Assembly: GCA_029204225.1 (NCBI GenBank)
Contig: CM055095.1
Span: forward strand, 17,446,934 to 17,510,933
Reading direction: 5' to 3'
Source: Diphasiastrum complanatum
Lineage: Eukaryota; Streptophyta; Lycopodiopsida; Lycopodiales; Lycopodiaceae
Length of the DNA stretch: 64,000 nucleotides
The translations under genes and the position numbers were made by a program. The notes under the pieces were generated by a model that saw only the letters and a list, made by a program, of their open reading frames with translations, was not told the DNA's origin and did no database searches. Shown piece by piece: positions 12,151 through 23,200 of this stretch; position 1 is the stretch's first letter; each line of letters opens with the position of its first letter.

Positions 12151-13518
12151 TTGTGGGATTGGGTTGTTCAACAGAAGAGAATTCCTTATCAGACTTTTTA
12201 TCCTTACCATCAAGGGGCACCTAACGCGGCACCAAGGTACGGCACACCCAATCAACCACAACGCATGGCCTTACCTGCTCCACCAGGGCCAGCCAATCAA
12301 CAAGTGGCCCATGTAAACATGATAGCAGCGGAACAAGAAATGCAAATGCCACTTCAACTTGAGCAGCAGCAGTGGTATGGACCAGATGAACCATTTATGG
12401 ATCCTGCCATAAATGAATATGTTTCGGCCTATGCAGCTCAAACTCAACGTCAAGGTGGAAGAAATTAAGGCTGCTACGGATGCGGCGAAGGACACAGAAT
12501 TGCAGAATGTCCCTACAAGGGACAATATACAACCTCCTGCCGAGATTGCGGTTATGGACACTGTTTCAACAATTGTCCATTTAAACCTGGAACCAATGCA
12601 CATCTTAACCTCATTGCCATACAGCAACCAGCAGTTCCAGCGGGAATGCCATCAAAAGGTCGACAAGACCACGCTCCTGTGTTAGCTATTACGCGAGCAC
12701 AGAAGAGGAAGGAAGTGGTTCTTTCACCACCACCATCGGTCACTGACGACCAACCCTCAACTTCAGCGCCATATCCAAATGTGAGGGAAGAGAGAAGACC
12801 GTACCAGAGAATAAGACACTGGGTACAAAAAGCACAAGAGGAGAAAAAAGAGCAAGAACGAAACAATCCCATAGAACCTCCAGTCGGCGTCGAACGGGAA
12901 CCACAAGTGGGCTCACCACTGCGCACTGATCAGAATGATCGGTTGCACCAACATGAACCACCTTTTCACATGGTGGAGCCCGAGGAACCACGCACTGAAA
13001 GGCTCACACTTTTGCTGTCAAGCCATGTTAGTTTACCACTCGGAGAACTACTACGGATTGCACCACAAGCAAAAAGCCTTTTAGCTGAATGGGCCAAAGC
13101 GGATGAGGAGCCAGTAGCGCCTGAGCCCATATATTGTGCGGGCTATGATGAGACAAGTAACGTCCTCCACATTGGAGCAGCATGGGAAAGTGAGGAACAC
13201 AACAGCACTTTGCCAATCAAACACAAGAGATACGAGGATGAGGCGGCAGTGGTAGATGGAGGATCGGGTGTCAATCTGATCTCCACTACTTTGTACGAAA
13301 AATGGGGTCTACAGGGATTGAAGCCAGCAAGATTCGCCATCAAGCTAGCAGATCAATCCTGTGTGAAACCAAAAGGTGTAGTTGCTAATATTCCCGTAAA
13401 GATAGCAAGCATGCAGTTTTTGATTACTTTTGTGGTCATGGATATACCTGAATCTCCATCTGCATACCGTGTTTTACTGGGAAGACCTCATGTTGGGGGT
13501 ATTCCCAACAAAGTCTAA
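12151..13518 (+). pseudogene. Gypsy gag-protease with one in-frame stop
   Basis: A single frame of 456 codons is interrupted only by a TAA at 12466-12468. Before it lies a Pro/Gln-rich region (PNAAPRYGTPNQPQ, PPGPANQQVA). Immediately after it come two zinc knuckles, CYGCGEGHRIAEC and CRDCGYGHCFNNC, both the short CX2CX3HX4C form. A charged linker follows and then a retropepsin-like domain (about 13240-13518) with AAVVDGGSGVNLISTTLYEK, where the triplet is Asp-Gly-Gly, and ending VLLGRPHVGG. No RT follows, and an LTR-like sequence starts 23 bp downstream. The family is sure. Whether the stop is decay or a readthrough point is open. Confidence 0.8.
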
Positions 13519-13540
13519 ATAGATAACATCCTCCAATAAA

Positions 13541-14260
13541 ATGTGTTGCGAGGGCATGGCATCTTGTGTGTATAAGCCCATGGCCCAATGAGCACGCAAT
13601 TGAAGTTGTAAATAAAATAAACTTGACTTGGGCCTTGTAATTAAAATAAAACTAGAGGCCCAATGTCATTTTTAAACTTAGAAATCACTTTTTAGAGTTG
13701 GGTCCAAATTGGGACTCACATGAATCTTGTGATTTCTAATGTACTTTTCGTAGACCCTTGGATCAAGTTGGGTCCAAGATGAATGGTTAGGATCATTGTG
13801 AATATTAGCCAATAAGATTGAGGGGCAAGGGTCTTCCCCATTTTATAAAAAGGCACCATTTGTACACTATTTGGATGCTTAATAAGAAGGAGAAAACTCT
13901 ACCATTTTTGGAAGAGAAGCATCCTCATTTGCTATTGCTCTTGATTGTGTTTTCCATTGCTTTCTATTTCCATGTTTATTGTTTGCCATAGTGAATGCTT
14001 TTCCATTAGCAAGCATAAGGAGCATTTGAGCTAACCTCCACCCTCACTCTCTATCTCTCTCTTTCTCTTCCCTTCTCAATCTCTTCTTCTCCATTCCTTC
14101 TCTTCAACCAAAACCATGATGAATGTTAGTGTAGAGGAGTAGAGTTAAAGAGGAGTAGTATAGTGGTGAGTAGAGTTAAGGGAGAAAGTAGGAAATTAAC
14201 TAAAAGTAGCATCTATGCATAGTTAGGTACCTATCCAGTGATCTAACCTTTGTTGACAGG
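13541..14260 (+). repeat. LTR-like sequence, copy 1 of a pair with 58489
   Basis: Opens TGTTGCGAGGGCATGGCATC and ends near TTTGTTGACA. It carries a CCAAT box (13809), a TATA box (13844) and a pyrimidine-rich leader. A diverged copy with the same order of blocks lies at 58489-59158, also directly after a plus-strand gag-like ORF. Similarity continues a little past the proposed end (ACCCTACAATGATG), so the 3' limit is uncertain and the unit may be longer than an LTR. Confidence 0.6.
13809..13852 (+). promoter_or_regulatory. CCAAT and TATA boxes of LTR-like copy 1
   Basis: CCAAT at 13809-13813 and TATAAAAAG at 13844-13852, about 30 bp apart, with the shared block GAGGGGCAAGGG between them. The related copy at 58753-58795 keeps CCAAT and has GATAAAAAG at the TATA position. 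Confidence 0.6.
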
Positions 14261-14354
14261 CGAAAGGGCTATACTACGAGAGATCTTCGACCCTACAATG
14301 ATCGACCTGACTATCGACTGATTGGGGTATTTGCACATCTCGTTCTTCTCTGCT

Positions 14355-14985
14355 TCAGTAGGCGGACACATGTCCTTGCAGTTTGAATCTTGGATCCATA
14401 GTTGAAGCTATCGACTTGCAGTTTTGTATGCCATACCTGTAAAGTACACTGGTAAGATACCTTTCTTGGCTTATCGCTATACTTGTGTTTGCTCTGTCTC
14501 TGGTTATCTCGATCCCCAGAAGGTAATGCCCAGGGCCTGAATCAATCATTTTTAATTCTTTCACAATAGTAACTTTGTCTCATGAAGCAACTGATTTGAA
14601 TTGCTAATGATCATAGAGTCATCAACGTATAGAGCTATTATGGCATAGCTTGAGCCTATGTGTTTGAGATAAACATTAGAGTCAGCAGAGTTAGGAATGA
14701 AGTCGTGCTGCAACAAGAATCGATTCATTCTATCGAACCAGGCCCTTGGAGCTTGCTTTAGCCTGTAGAGAGCTTTCTTCAACTTACATATTTTGTGTTC
14801 TTGGCCTTGAAGAATGTAACATTCAGGTCGATAGATGTAAATGCTTCCGAAGCGGTCAGCATGGGCTGACTTGGCTATTGACTTGGCTATTGAGCCATTG
14901 ACGTATTCCCAGAGTTTTTTTTCAATGTGTATCATCTTCATTTGAACTTATTGATCAAGCGGATTTTTGAAGATGTACCTTCCAT
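14355..14985 (-). pseudogene. Internally deleted copia: gag start joined to RT
   Basis: Reading the minus strand, the gag start MEGTSSKIRLINKF (about 14985-14940) is followed by KKLWEYVNGSI. The frame then passes straight into RT: PECYILQGQEHKICKLKKAL, RLKQAPRAWFDRMN, SNVYLKHIG and ALYVDDSMII (YVDD intact), then MIDSGPGHYLLGIEI and RYGIQNCKS. Most of gag plus protease, integrase and early RT are deleted, and RNase H is absent. It lies just inside the LTR at 15117-16279, so this is the body of that element. Confidence 0.88.
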
Positions 14986-15042
14986 GATGAATGATCTAAG
15001 AAATTGTAAAATAGTCTTGAATAATAAAAGTTTGGAACGACG

Positions 15043-15113
15043 GCTCTGATACAAACTTGTTGAGTTCCTACTAGTCTGATACCAACTTGTTGGTTTGTAT
15101 TGCTCTGATACCA
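15043..15113 (-). other. Triplicated tRNA-Met primer-binding site
   Basis: Three imperfect tandem copies of the complement of the initiator-Met PBS: GCTCTGATACAA (15043), AGTCTGATACCA (15073) and GCTCTGATACCA (15102). Each is followed by CTTGTTG or GCTTGTTG. On the element strand the last is a perfect TGGTATCAGAGC three bases from the LTR end. Repeat period is 29-30 bp. Confidence 0.85.
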
Positions 15114-15116
15114 GCT

Positions 15117-16279
15117 TGTTGGGTTTCTTTGTATGAATGTGGAATGAGTAGAGAGAACTCAACATGCAAATTATAACAGGATCTTTACCAAACTATAGAT
15201 TCAGACTACAACTTACATCGATAGCAGAAATATCTTGTACGTGTCGAAGACAACCATGAAGGGAGCGAAATAGTTAGGCGTCTATGACAACCTTACTTCC
15301 TTCGATATTAGATATTCCGAAAGAGTCGTGGAATAAATATCAATATATGAGAGAGGAATTATCAAAAAACATACACAGTGGAACACACATAAGAAAATAG
15401 AGAATCTGAATTAAGTTGTTGTGAATACAACGATGAGATCATGATCTTGTGCCCGAGAATGGTTCACAGTAATAGCGCATTGTGTGTTGTGATCTTACTA
15501 CGCTAGTTATAGATTGAATACTATCTCTACTTCTTGAATTACTTTCACTCTCTCTAAAATCTCTGATCCTGTGGAATCAGATAATTGTAATACAATAGAA
15601 TTCACAAAGGAAACACTAAATGACTCATTATCATTCATTCATGTATCTCACTTTCATCATCGTCTTAGTCTATTGTCGTTATGTATATATACATGCAATA
15701 GTTATAACAACTGTGTGGACAACGAGCATGAAGTAGTGAATTTATTGCAAAGTACTGAAATGAACTATCACATGGTCTGCATCGGATAGGGCAGAGGAAG
15801 AGCTCCATTTTGAATGGTAACAGTCGACGATCGTCGAAGATGTCGAGCAAGTTGAGTCTACTGGCTCGCCTTTGAGAAGATGTTGATGTCGATGGAGTTG
15901 ATGTTAGGATGTCGACGAAGTCGAGTCGGTAAAGTTGATGACGTCGACATCAACGAAGTCGATCCTCTTTCTACTTCAAGTCGATGTATTGCACAAATTG
16001 TTCGACTTATGCAAGTAAGACTACATGTCATTGTAGAGAGAGAATATTTACATAGTGTATTGGTGCTCAGGAATTGAATTTGGGTGAGTCGGAATGAAGA
16101 TTAACTCCAACACGGCTAACCCAAGTAGTCGGCTATGGGATTAGTGCTCAACTGATATGTCCATAGTGGGTCATGTCCGGATCACTAGCAAATACAGCAA
16201 ATCTAATTAACTGTACATTTATTATAGTATCACATTTGAAGATTATACAAATAAATCAGATCGAATCTGATTTCTAACA
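15117..16279 (-). repeat. Copia 5' LTR, 1,163 bp
   Basis: On the element strand it starts TGTTAGAAATCAGATTC (16279) and ends GAAACCCAACA (15117), with TG/CA termini, and abuts the primer-binding site. It contains a TATATATACA box (about 15681-15690) and a TCGA-rich block of GTCGAC/GTCGAAG words (15825-15965). The partner 3' LTR was not found, so the element is truncated at its 3' side. The frames inside it (for example 15571-15789) are not genes. Confidence 0.75.
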
Positions 16280-16299
16280 CTTAACTAGCTGGCATTTTT

Positions 16300-16621
16300 C
16301 ACACCAGATTCTTTTTAGGGAGAAGCATGGAACACCACAAATTTTCTTCAAGATCCAAGTTCCACAGTTGCTATTCCCAAGGTAATGCCTTATGAACCCT
16401 TTATAGGTGTTAAGCCCAAGATACTTAGATTGAAAGTATTTAGATGTAAAGCCTTCGTCCATGTACCCAATGAGATGAGAAAGAATATGGATGATAAATC
16501 TTTGTTGGGTACAATGATAGGGTCAAGGGCTACAAGTGTTATGATCCACTATCCAAGAAGACTATCATACCATGCATTGTTGTCTTTGATGCGCTGCATG
16601 GATATTATGATGATAATATAA
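16300..16621 (+). pseudogene. Copia fragment between integrase and RT
   Basis: MPYEPFIGVKPKI, LRLKVFRCKAFVHVPNEMR and KNMDDKSLLGTMIG match the conserved post-integrase stretch of copia (PYEAxxGxKPxxxHLKVFGCxAxVHxPxExRxKLDDKSxxxIFIGY). It is on the plus strand, opposite to the LTR next to it, so it belongs to a different insertion. Gly-to-Arg changes and loss of the downstream frame mark it as dead. Confidence 0.8.
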
Positions 16622-19600
16622 CTTAAACACTGCTTCACTTGAATAAGTGCACTTACGAAAGCAAAAAAGGTCTTTCTTTCACATTTGCAACAATGTCCAT
16701 TAGCTCATTAAACTCTATCAAGGATTCTATCCTCACTTTCCAAGTTGAGAATTGGTACAATGGAGCCTATCATTTCTTTTCAACATAATCCCACTATTGG
16801 TGGCCATCATGCAAAATGGTTACTCCTCCTCTTTGAACTTGTTCTAATGCACTAAGCACTCACACTCCTCTCAACAAATGAAAGAATAGTGAAATCACAA
16901 AATTTAGAACCTTGCAATATTATCTCTCTTGTTAACTAGTTGGCTAGCAAAATAAAATTTTGTTGGGCTATACGGACCATTATTGATAAGAACTTTTAGT
17001 GCTTGCATGTAATTGAATTATAGTAGATATGGCCTGTTTGCACATGCATATGGGTTTGATCCACAAAAATTTATAAAAACAGTTGAAAAATGGTAAAAAA
17101 AACATGGTTTTTTGGTGGTATTTCCAATGTTTTTGGTAATATTCATAAAATACATGGCTAATATTTTGCATGCACGTTTTTAGAGATGTAATGATTCTGT
17201 ACTAAGGCTTTCATGAAGTTTGGTTAGGATTGGACACCATTAAGGTCTCAAAAAGTCAAAAAATAGTGGTTTTTTGAGCTTGAATAACTCTGGTGGTCTG
17301 AACCTGTTGGATATTTTTACAAACTTAAAGATATGATGTATTGCCTCTTATTTGAGCCATAATTCACCCAATTTGGAGTCGGGGGGCTTAGGCACAAATA
17401 TCTTGAAGTTTTGCTTGTTGAAGGACTCCATAAATGCAATTTTTGCATAATTTGAGCTTATGATTGCTTGCTGGACCTAATGGAAGCCTCTATGCCTCTC
17501 TAATGAACCTTAAAAGAGTGCTTGTAACCTCTGATTGGACGCATATTGGGCTGGAGTTGGATTTTTGACAATACCACCTAAAAAAAGTGCGCCCTCCTAC
17601 TGCAATTTCAGTCTGTTACAGATCGCACGTGTGAAGCCTACATGGAAGGGTGGCATGGCAAGTGTCTTGCTAACTCCTCTCCCTCTGTACTGTGCTTTAC
17701 AGCGACCAAATCAGAGTCCTGTAGTAAAAGTTATGGTTGTTGAAAGTTTGGCATTTTTTGTCTAACAAATATTATGATGGATACAAAGACATTGTTACTC
17801 ACCCACTTTCTCTCATTGGGAACATGTCCCCTACTCATTTCACTAACCTAATAAATTTGGATAGAAACCAATTTAACAATTAATTTTTTGAGAGGTTCAA
17901 AGTGATTGCCCATTTTGAGAGTTGCAGTAGGAAATGCAAATTCATAGAACACCATGCCACATTTTGTGTTCTTTTGGGGGTGGGGGTTGTCAAATCTAGA
18001 AGACAAAGAGGCATCTACTCACAAAGATTTTGTGCTATTTGCAAAAAATTCATTGGCAAGATTGTTGTGTATCATACTCTAAAGCTTTGAGTTAATGGAA
18101 ACAAAAGAAAAAACGGGCTACTTAAAACTCACAAAAATATATACCTATAGAATTCCAAAACCCCATCACATGAATAGAAAATTATCACAAAAAAAGACTT
18201 AATAGGAATCTGATTTTCAAGTCTTTGCACTATACACTACATACATGTCTTTTATGAAGCCATGCTTTAAATAGAATTTCTTATAATCTCACAATAGCTT
18301 GCTTTGAAAATGATTATGGCTTTGTATTCCATGCAAGCAACATATGAAGATGTAGTGGCTTCTCTATCAACTCCCTCAACATGAAATGTGTGAACATGCA
18401 CATCTTAAAGTGGAGGTGGGAAAACTTGTTGTCGATTTGTATCTCTAAGAGTTTATGTACTCCTGGTCATATCCTAACTCAATTTCATACAAGTTGGATG
18501 TTTGTGATTAACTCCTTGAGATACATTGAACATACACTTTTGATGTTTTCAAATCTCTTAGCAAATGCCATTCCACATTGCAATCTCCTACTCTTGATTC
18601 ATTGAGCATCATGTCATCCACATGATATTTGATAATTGTAAGATAGATGTTCTTCTAGACACCCATGATAGAAAAACCACCCATATAATAATATCAGTCT
18701 TTCTTTTAAACCTATAAGAATAAATCAGTAAGTAAATATAGTAAACATACAAAAATTAAATAATGGTTTGTGAAGTTTTATCTAATCTCAAGTCAACACC
18801 AAATATCATTTTTTGGTTTGGTTGAAATCTTGTGAATCTCTGGACTTGTAAAGGGCTCCATTCATGAGCATAATACCTGCTCTTTACGTTTTTTGTCAGT
18901 CAAATGAGTTCAGATTGATCTAACTTTAATACTAAGACTAACTTATTGTCTACCTTTTCTTTCGTTATATGCTGGAGTTTTACTTCACAGATTAAGAATT
19001 GATAAATATCAATGAACATGTTATTTCAATGACTATAAGATAAATATCCTCCTTTTGAGTCATATATTTTGTTACTAGGAAAGAGCATCTCTATGATCTT
19101 ATGCATTTTTTTTATTGAACAAATCTCACTCTTGATATGGTTGAGCAATGGAAGATTTTCCAAAGCCAACTTTTCTAAAAGCTTCTTTGGTAAGTATAAA
19201 GACAACTGCATAAGCTTTTTTGGTTAAGTGAATCAATCATCCTCTCTTTAAGACAAATAATACTAGAGAGGTATCAACACTTGTAAAACACAGCATTTGA
19301 ACCAAAGCCTGCTATTTTTGCCCACTCAATATATGCCTTCTTAACATATACTTGTCCCCAATAAGATCGCTGGAGTTACTTGCCTTGAATTTCACATTCA
19401 TTTCCAGAAATGCAGGAAATCTTCTACAAACACTCACATGCACTAATATCCAAATACCAAAAAATTCCAAAATCACCTTGCTACTCAGAATGGCATTTCA
19501 AAAAACTAAGTAATAAGACGGACATATAGCTTCTCATTCATCAAAACAATCAGTATATACACTAGAATGCAAAAACCCTTTGGGTCACAGAGTCGTGTGA

Positions 19601-19770
19601 CAGCTATATTTCTCATGTTTTAAAAAACTAACTGCAAACAAAAACAAAACAAAGTTGTCTCCACACTTTTTGATAGAAACTTTCAACATGGTTCACCACA
19701 AAAGTACATGTTTCCTTGACTGACAACGGGAGGGTACCGCAAGCTACTTTGACATTTTTGGAAATAAATA
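16622..19770. other. No gene recognised
   Basis: Three kilobases without a convincing coding frame on either strand. The nearest hint is a VDDM-like string on the minus strand near 18610, too weak to call. This is the intergenic flank 3' of GTS1. Confidence 0.5.
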
Positions 19771-19773
19771 AAT

Positions 19774-19779
19774 TTTATT
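19774..19779 (-). terminator. Candidate poly(A) signal of GTS1
   Basis: AATAAA on the minus strand about 90 bp after the stop codon, in a T/A-rich 3' UTR. Position and sequence suit a plant polyadenylation signal. The cleavage site is not determined. Confidence 0.5.
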
Positions 19780-19865
19780 TCAATCACCACAACATAATCC
19801 CATAAGAAAGAAAATATAATGATATGTTTAATTCTGAAACTGGGCACACCGCACATGATGGCTAT

Positions 19866-20246
19866 TTAGTATGGGGAATGTCTTTGTTTCATTCGCTTAT
19901 CTCGCTTGAATACCAACCTACTGGAAACCCAGGCGTTACTATTAACAGCAGTCTGTTCTTTTGACCAGCTGCATAGCCTACCATCCTCACCTCCAGTCCA
20001 ACAAAAAAGGTCTTGCTGTGCTGCTAATCCAGCCTCCAGAGGAGACCAGACAGCCCTAACCACAGCACTATGACCTCCTTCGAGCACAGAGCTAACTGGA
20101 CCAATTGCACCAGCGCTAGAATAGGTGTTGCTTGAATTCCCACTATACTGGACAGGAAAATAGCCGATTGACCCTTCTAAAGTGCCAGCTACAAGCCAAA
20201 GGCTCTCTGCAGCAGGCAAGTAAAGACAATCAATATTGTAATTCAC
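19866..20246 (-). CDS. GTS1: GTS1 exon 8 (stop codon)
   Basis: 381 bp, residues 273-398 and TAA. Acceptor GTGCAG|GTGA. Encodes LYLPAAESLWLVAGTLEGSI, GYFPVQY, GGHSAVVRAVWSP, FCWTGGEDGRLCSWS and the basic C-terminal tail ending RHSPY. Confidence 0.94.
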   Translation of the reverse strand: MNYNIDCLYLPAAESLWLVAGTLEGSIGYFPVQYSGNSSNTYSSAGAIGPVSSVLEGGHSAVVRAVWSPLEAGLAAQQDLFCWTGGEDGRLCSWSKEQTAVNSNAWVSSRLVFKRDKRMKQRHSPY

Positions 20247-23200
20247 CTGCACAATTGCAAAGAAATCAACGATATGGGTTAATTTGGAAAATGGATAGCT
20301 TCATTGTGTTCCAACTAGCTTGATATGCAGCATTTCTCAGAAGAAAAAACGATGGGTTACACTGCCAAATCAGTTACATAGAAATCACTCACTTTTCTCC
20401 AAAAGATGCAGATAGTAAGTAGAACAAGTAATCCTTTACATGACAACCATGACATGAAATATAGCAGCTTTGCGACCCCGGTCAGTAGTCTGCCTACACG
20501 TCGAAGCCATCAAGCATCACATGATAGTTTTCTGAATCACTCAATTGACCAGCCAACATATATCCTTATCTCTCAGTCTGAATTCCTCTCTTATGTGGTA
20601 TTTACACCTTGTAGCTTATAGGCTGTGGGTATTTGTTACCAAACAATTAACACCAAGAATGTTATTGTAGTTAGTGATTGACCATACACTAGTATCTCAA
20701 CCAAAACTAAATGCTTAAAATCTTCCCAAGGAGCTTATTTCATCTAAATGATATTTATGAATTTTCAGTTAAATGCTTGAACATTCGGCATCTATCTACA
20801 AAGACCTTGTTCTAAAGGTTCAAGACATTTTCTGTCAGAGGACAATATATCAGCTTAAAGGCAAGCTTGAAATTTTCAGCCACAATAGAAGTTGCGACTA
20901 TGAAAACTGATATAAAAGTTTGATGGTACAAAATATAAGTTTAAGTGGAATAAGTTCACCACACCCTCTACACTAAAAAAAATCCAAACTTGTGAACCTT
21001 GATACACTGCCCTTCATGGTCAATGCAACAACACATAACAAAAAATAAAATCAGGCACTTTACAGGCGTATTCCAGTTATAGACTTTTCCTCACCATTAC
21101 ACATCCAGAATGGCAAGCTTCAAAAGTTGTGGTACAAATTTAGGAACTATTTAGGGTGAGAATTATGCTATGAAAATAATGGACTTTTCATACTCGGAGC
21201 TATTTATATTTGGGAAAAAGTTTCAGAGACAACTTTTCAGTGGAGATTCCACTTTGTAGTATATATATAGCACACTGAAGTATTCAGTCACAACATTAAC
21301 TTTTGAGGGGCTCAACATATATTGGAAAAGAAAATGAATCATTCCCTTTCGCTACAATTCTAGTGTTGGTGACCATCAATACAACAATAAAAATTTTGGT
21401 CATGTTCCAATTATGACAAATTGCAGAAGTACATGCTTCTGCTGAGTTTTCTTTTTTGATTGGATAATGTTAACAATCACACTTTGTCAGTTTCAATGAT
21501 TCACTTATGGAAAATTGAGCCGAAATACAGTAGAGTTTAGTTTCAAAAATATCTGTACGGCATTACATAAATAGCTCCAATATGGCCAAATTCTTACCTC
21601 TTTTTCTCAAGAGGACCACCATACAGTGAAAATACACAAAACAATAGTGGCATAATACCAAGGTTTATTCCACCTGCTACTGGGGATGAATCATCTCCGT
21701 GTAATAAGCAAATCAAAGTTACCTTGGCAAGCCTGTCTGATAATGAGGTATTACCTTCTGTTTGAAACATGTATGAACTGAATGCAGGATGCTACAAAAG
21801 ATTGAAGCTACTCATGTTTTCTAAACAATGAGATGTTAAGAGATTTTTGAAGTTCCTAATATTGTTAGAACTCCTAACTGATTCTATTTTTTAGTGAGGA
21901 ACTGACAAGCATACAGAATTAGAAGGCATTCGGTGACTGTTTACAACTCCTTACGATCTTATGCTTGCATACGGGCCTTAACGCATGTTTACGGCCTTAC
22001 GCTTGCTTATGGGCTTTACGCTTGCTCACGGGCCTTTACGCCTGCTTACGGGCTTACGACTGCTTACAGTTTTATGCTTACTTATGGGCCTTTACGATTG
22101 CTTACGGTCTTACGCACGCTTGCTTATGGGCCTTTACGACTGGTTACGGGCTTATGCATGCTTTGAGTTTTACGACTGCTTACGGGGCCCAAAAGTAGAA
22201 CACTAAAAATTCATGACTGAGAATTAGAGCTGCCATGTTTAGCATGACATAGAAACAATTGCCACTAGCAGTCAGGAAAAAGTAAATAGTTCAAGAGGAG
22301 AATGAATTGCAACATTCAGTAGAGCCAGTGGTGATTCAACTATCTAAATCTGCATGTTTTGAACAAAGCATTGATTGTTGCGGATAATTGTAACTGCAGT
22401 TAGTGCTGTCTAGGGTATGATCACTGGGATGAGTGCATAGGTATCTGACAAGGGACGGAATAGGTGGGAAGTCTAGCTGCATGGACAGAAGTTGTGGATG
22501 ACATGATGGGAGGAGAACACTAGAACTAGCTCAATAAAGAATAGCTATGAGCTTTCCCGAGCCATGACAAGCAATGTTTCATTGAAACGAGTTTCGAACA
22601 AAGAAACGTGTTTGAAACGCCCCGTTCGAAACAGGCCCATTTCGAAACGCGTTTCTCTAGAGCATTCTCATGAAATTGGATGTATCTACTTGGTACTAGT
22701 CTTTCTATGACATGTCTAAACCCCAAAAAAGCCATGAAAAACACAATTTCAAAAAAAAAAAACCTAAAAAAAATTCCCGTTTCAAACCTGAACCTCCCAT
22801 TTCAGACGCTTTTCGAAACGACGTACGAAATGGACCCATGAAACATTGATGACAAGCCTGGAGATGGCATGATGGGAGGAGAGCTAAAGAGAGAGAGATG
22901 TACTGGCCACATTCCCCTTCGACAGAAGCCAGCTTCCCATGCAATGCCAGGCGTTGTGCAGCAGCCGGATTGTTTCCTTCTCTCTTAGAATCATTCAGCC
23001 TTAATATAGCTGTAGAGAAAGATAACAATCACAAAGACAATTGGACAGCAAAGGAGGAGAAACTAAGATGAGCTTAATTGACTGAATACTAGTTTTATAT
23101 TCTCTCGTAATCTTCTCCAATCACCTTGTTTTCTAAACATATTTTGATTCTGAAAAGGCTTTCATTCTTCTAGTTAGGCTCTCATAGTGTGTATGTCTAC

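Noticed and set aside
18540-18720. Minus-strand KYHVDDMML string resembling the copia YVDDM box
   Set aside because: Neighbouring residues do not match RT blocks, and no other copia motif lies nearby in order.
21933-22206. Three plus-strand frames rich in Tyr, Leu and Ala
   Set aside because: All three read the same 21-bp minisatellite. None has flanking gene signals.
22690-23028. Minus-strand 107-codon frame partly over the hAT MITE
   Set aside because: It crosses the MITE boundary and its duplication, so it cannot be an old conserved gene.
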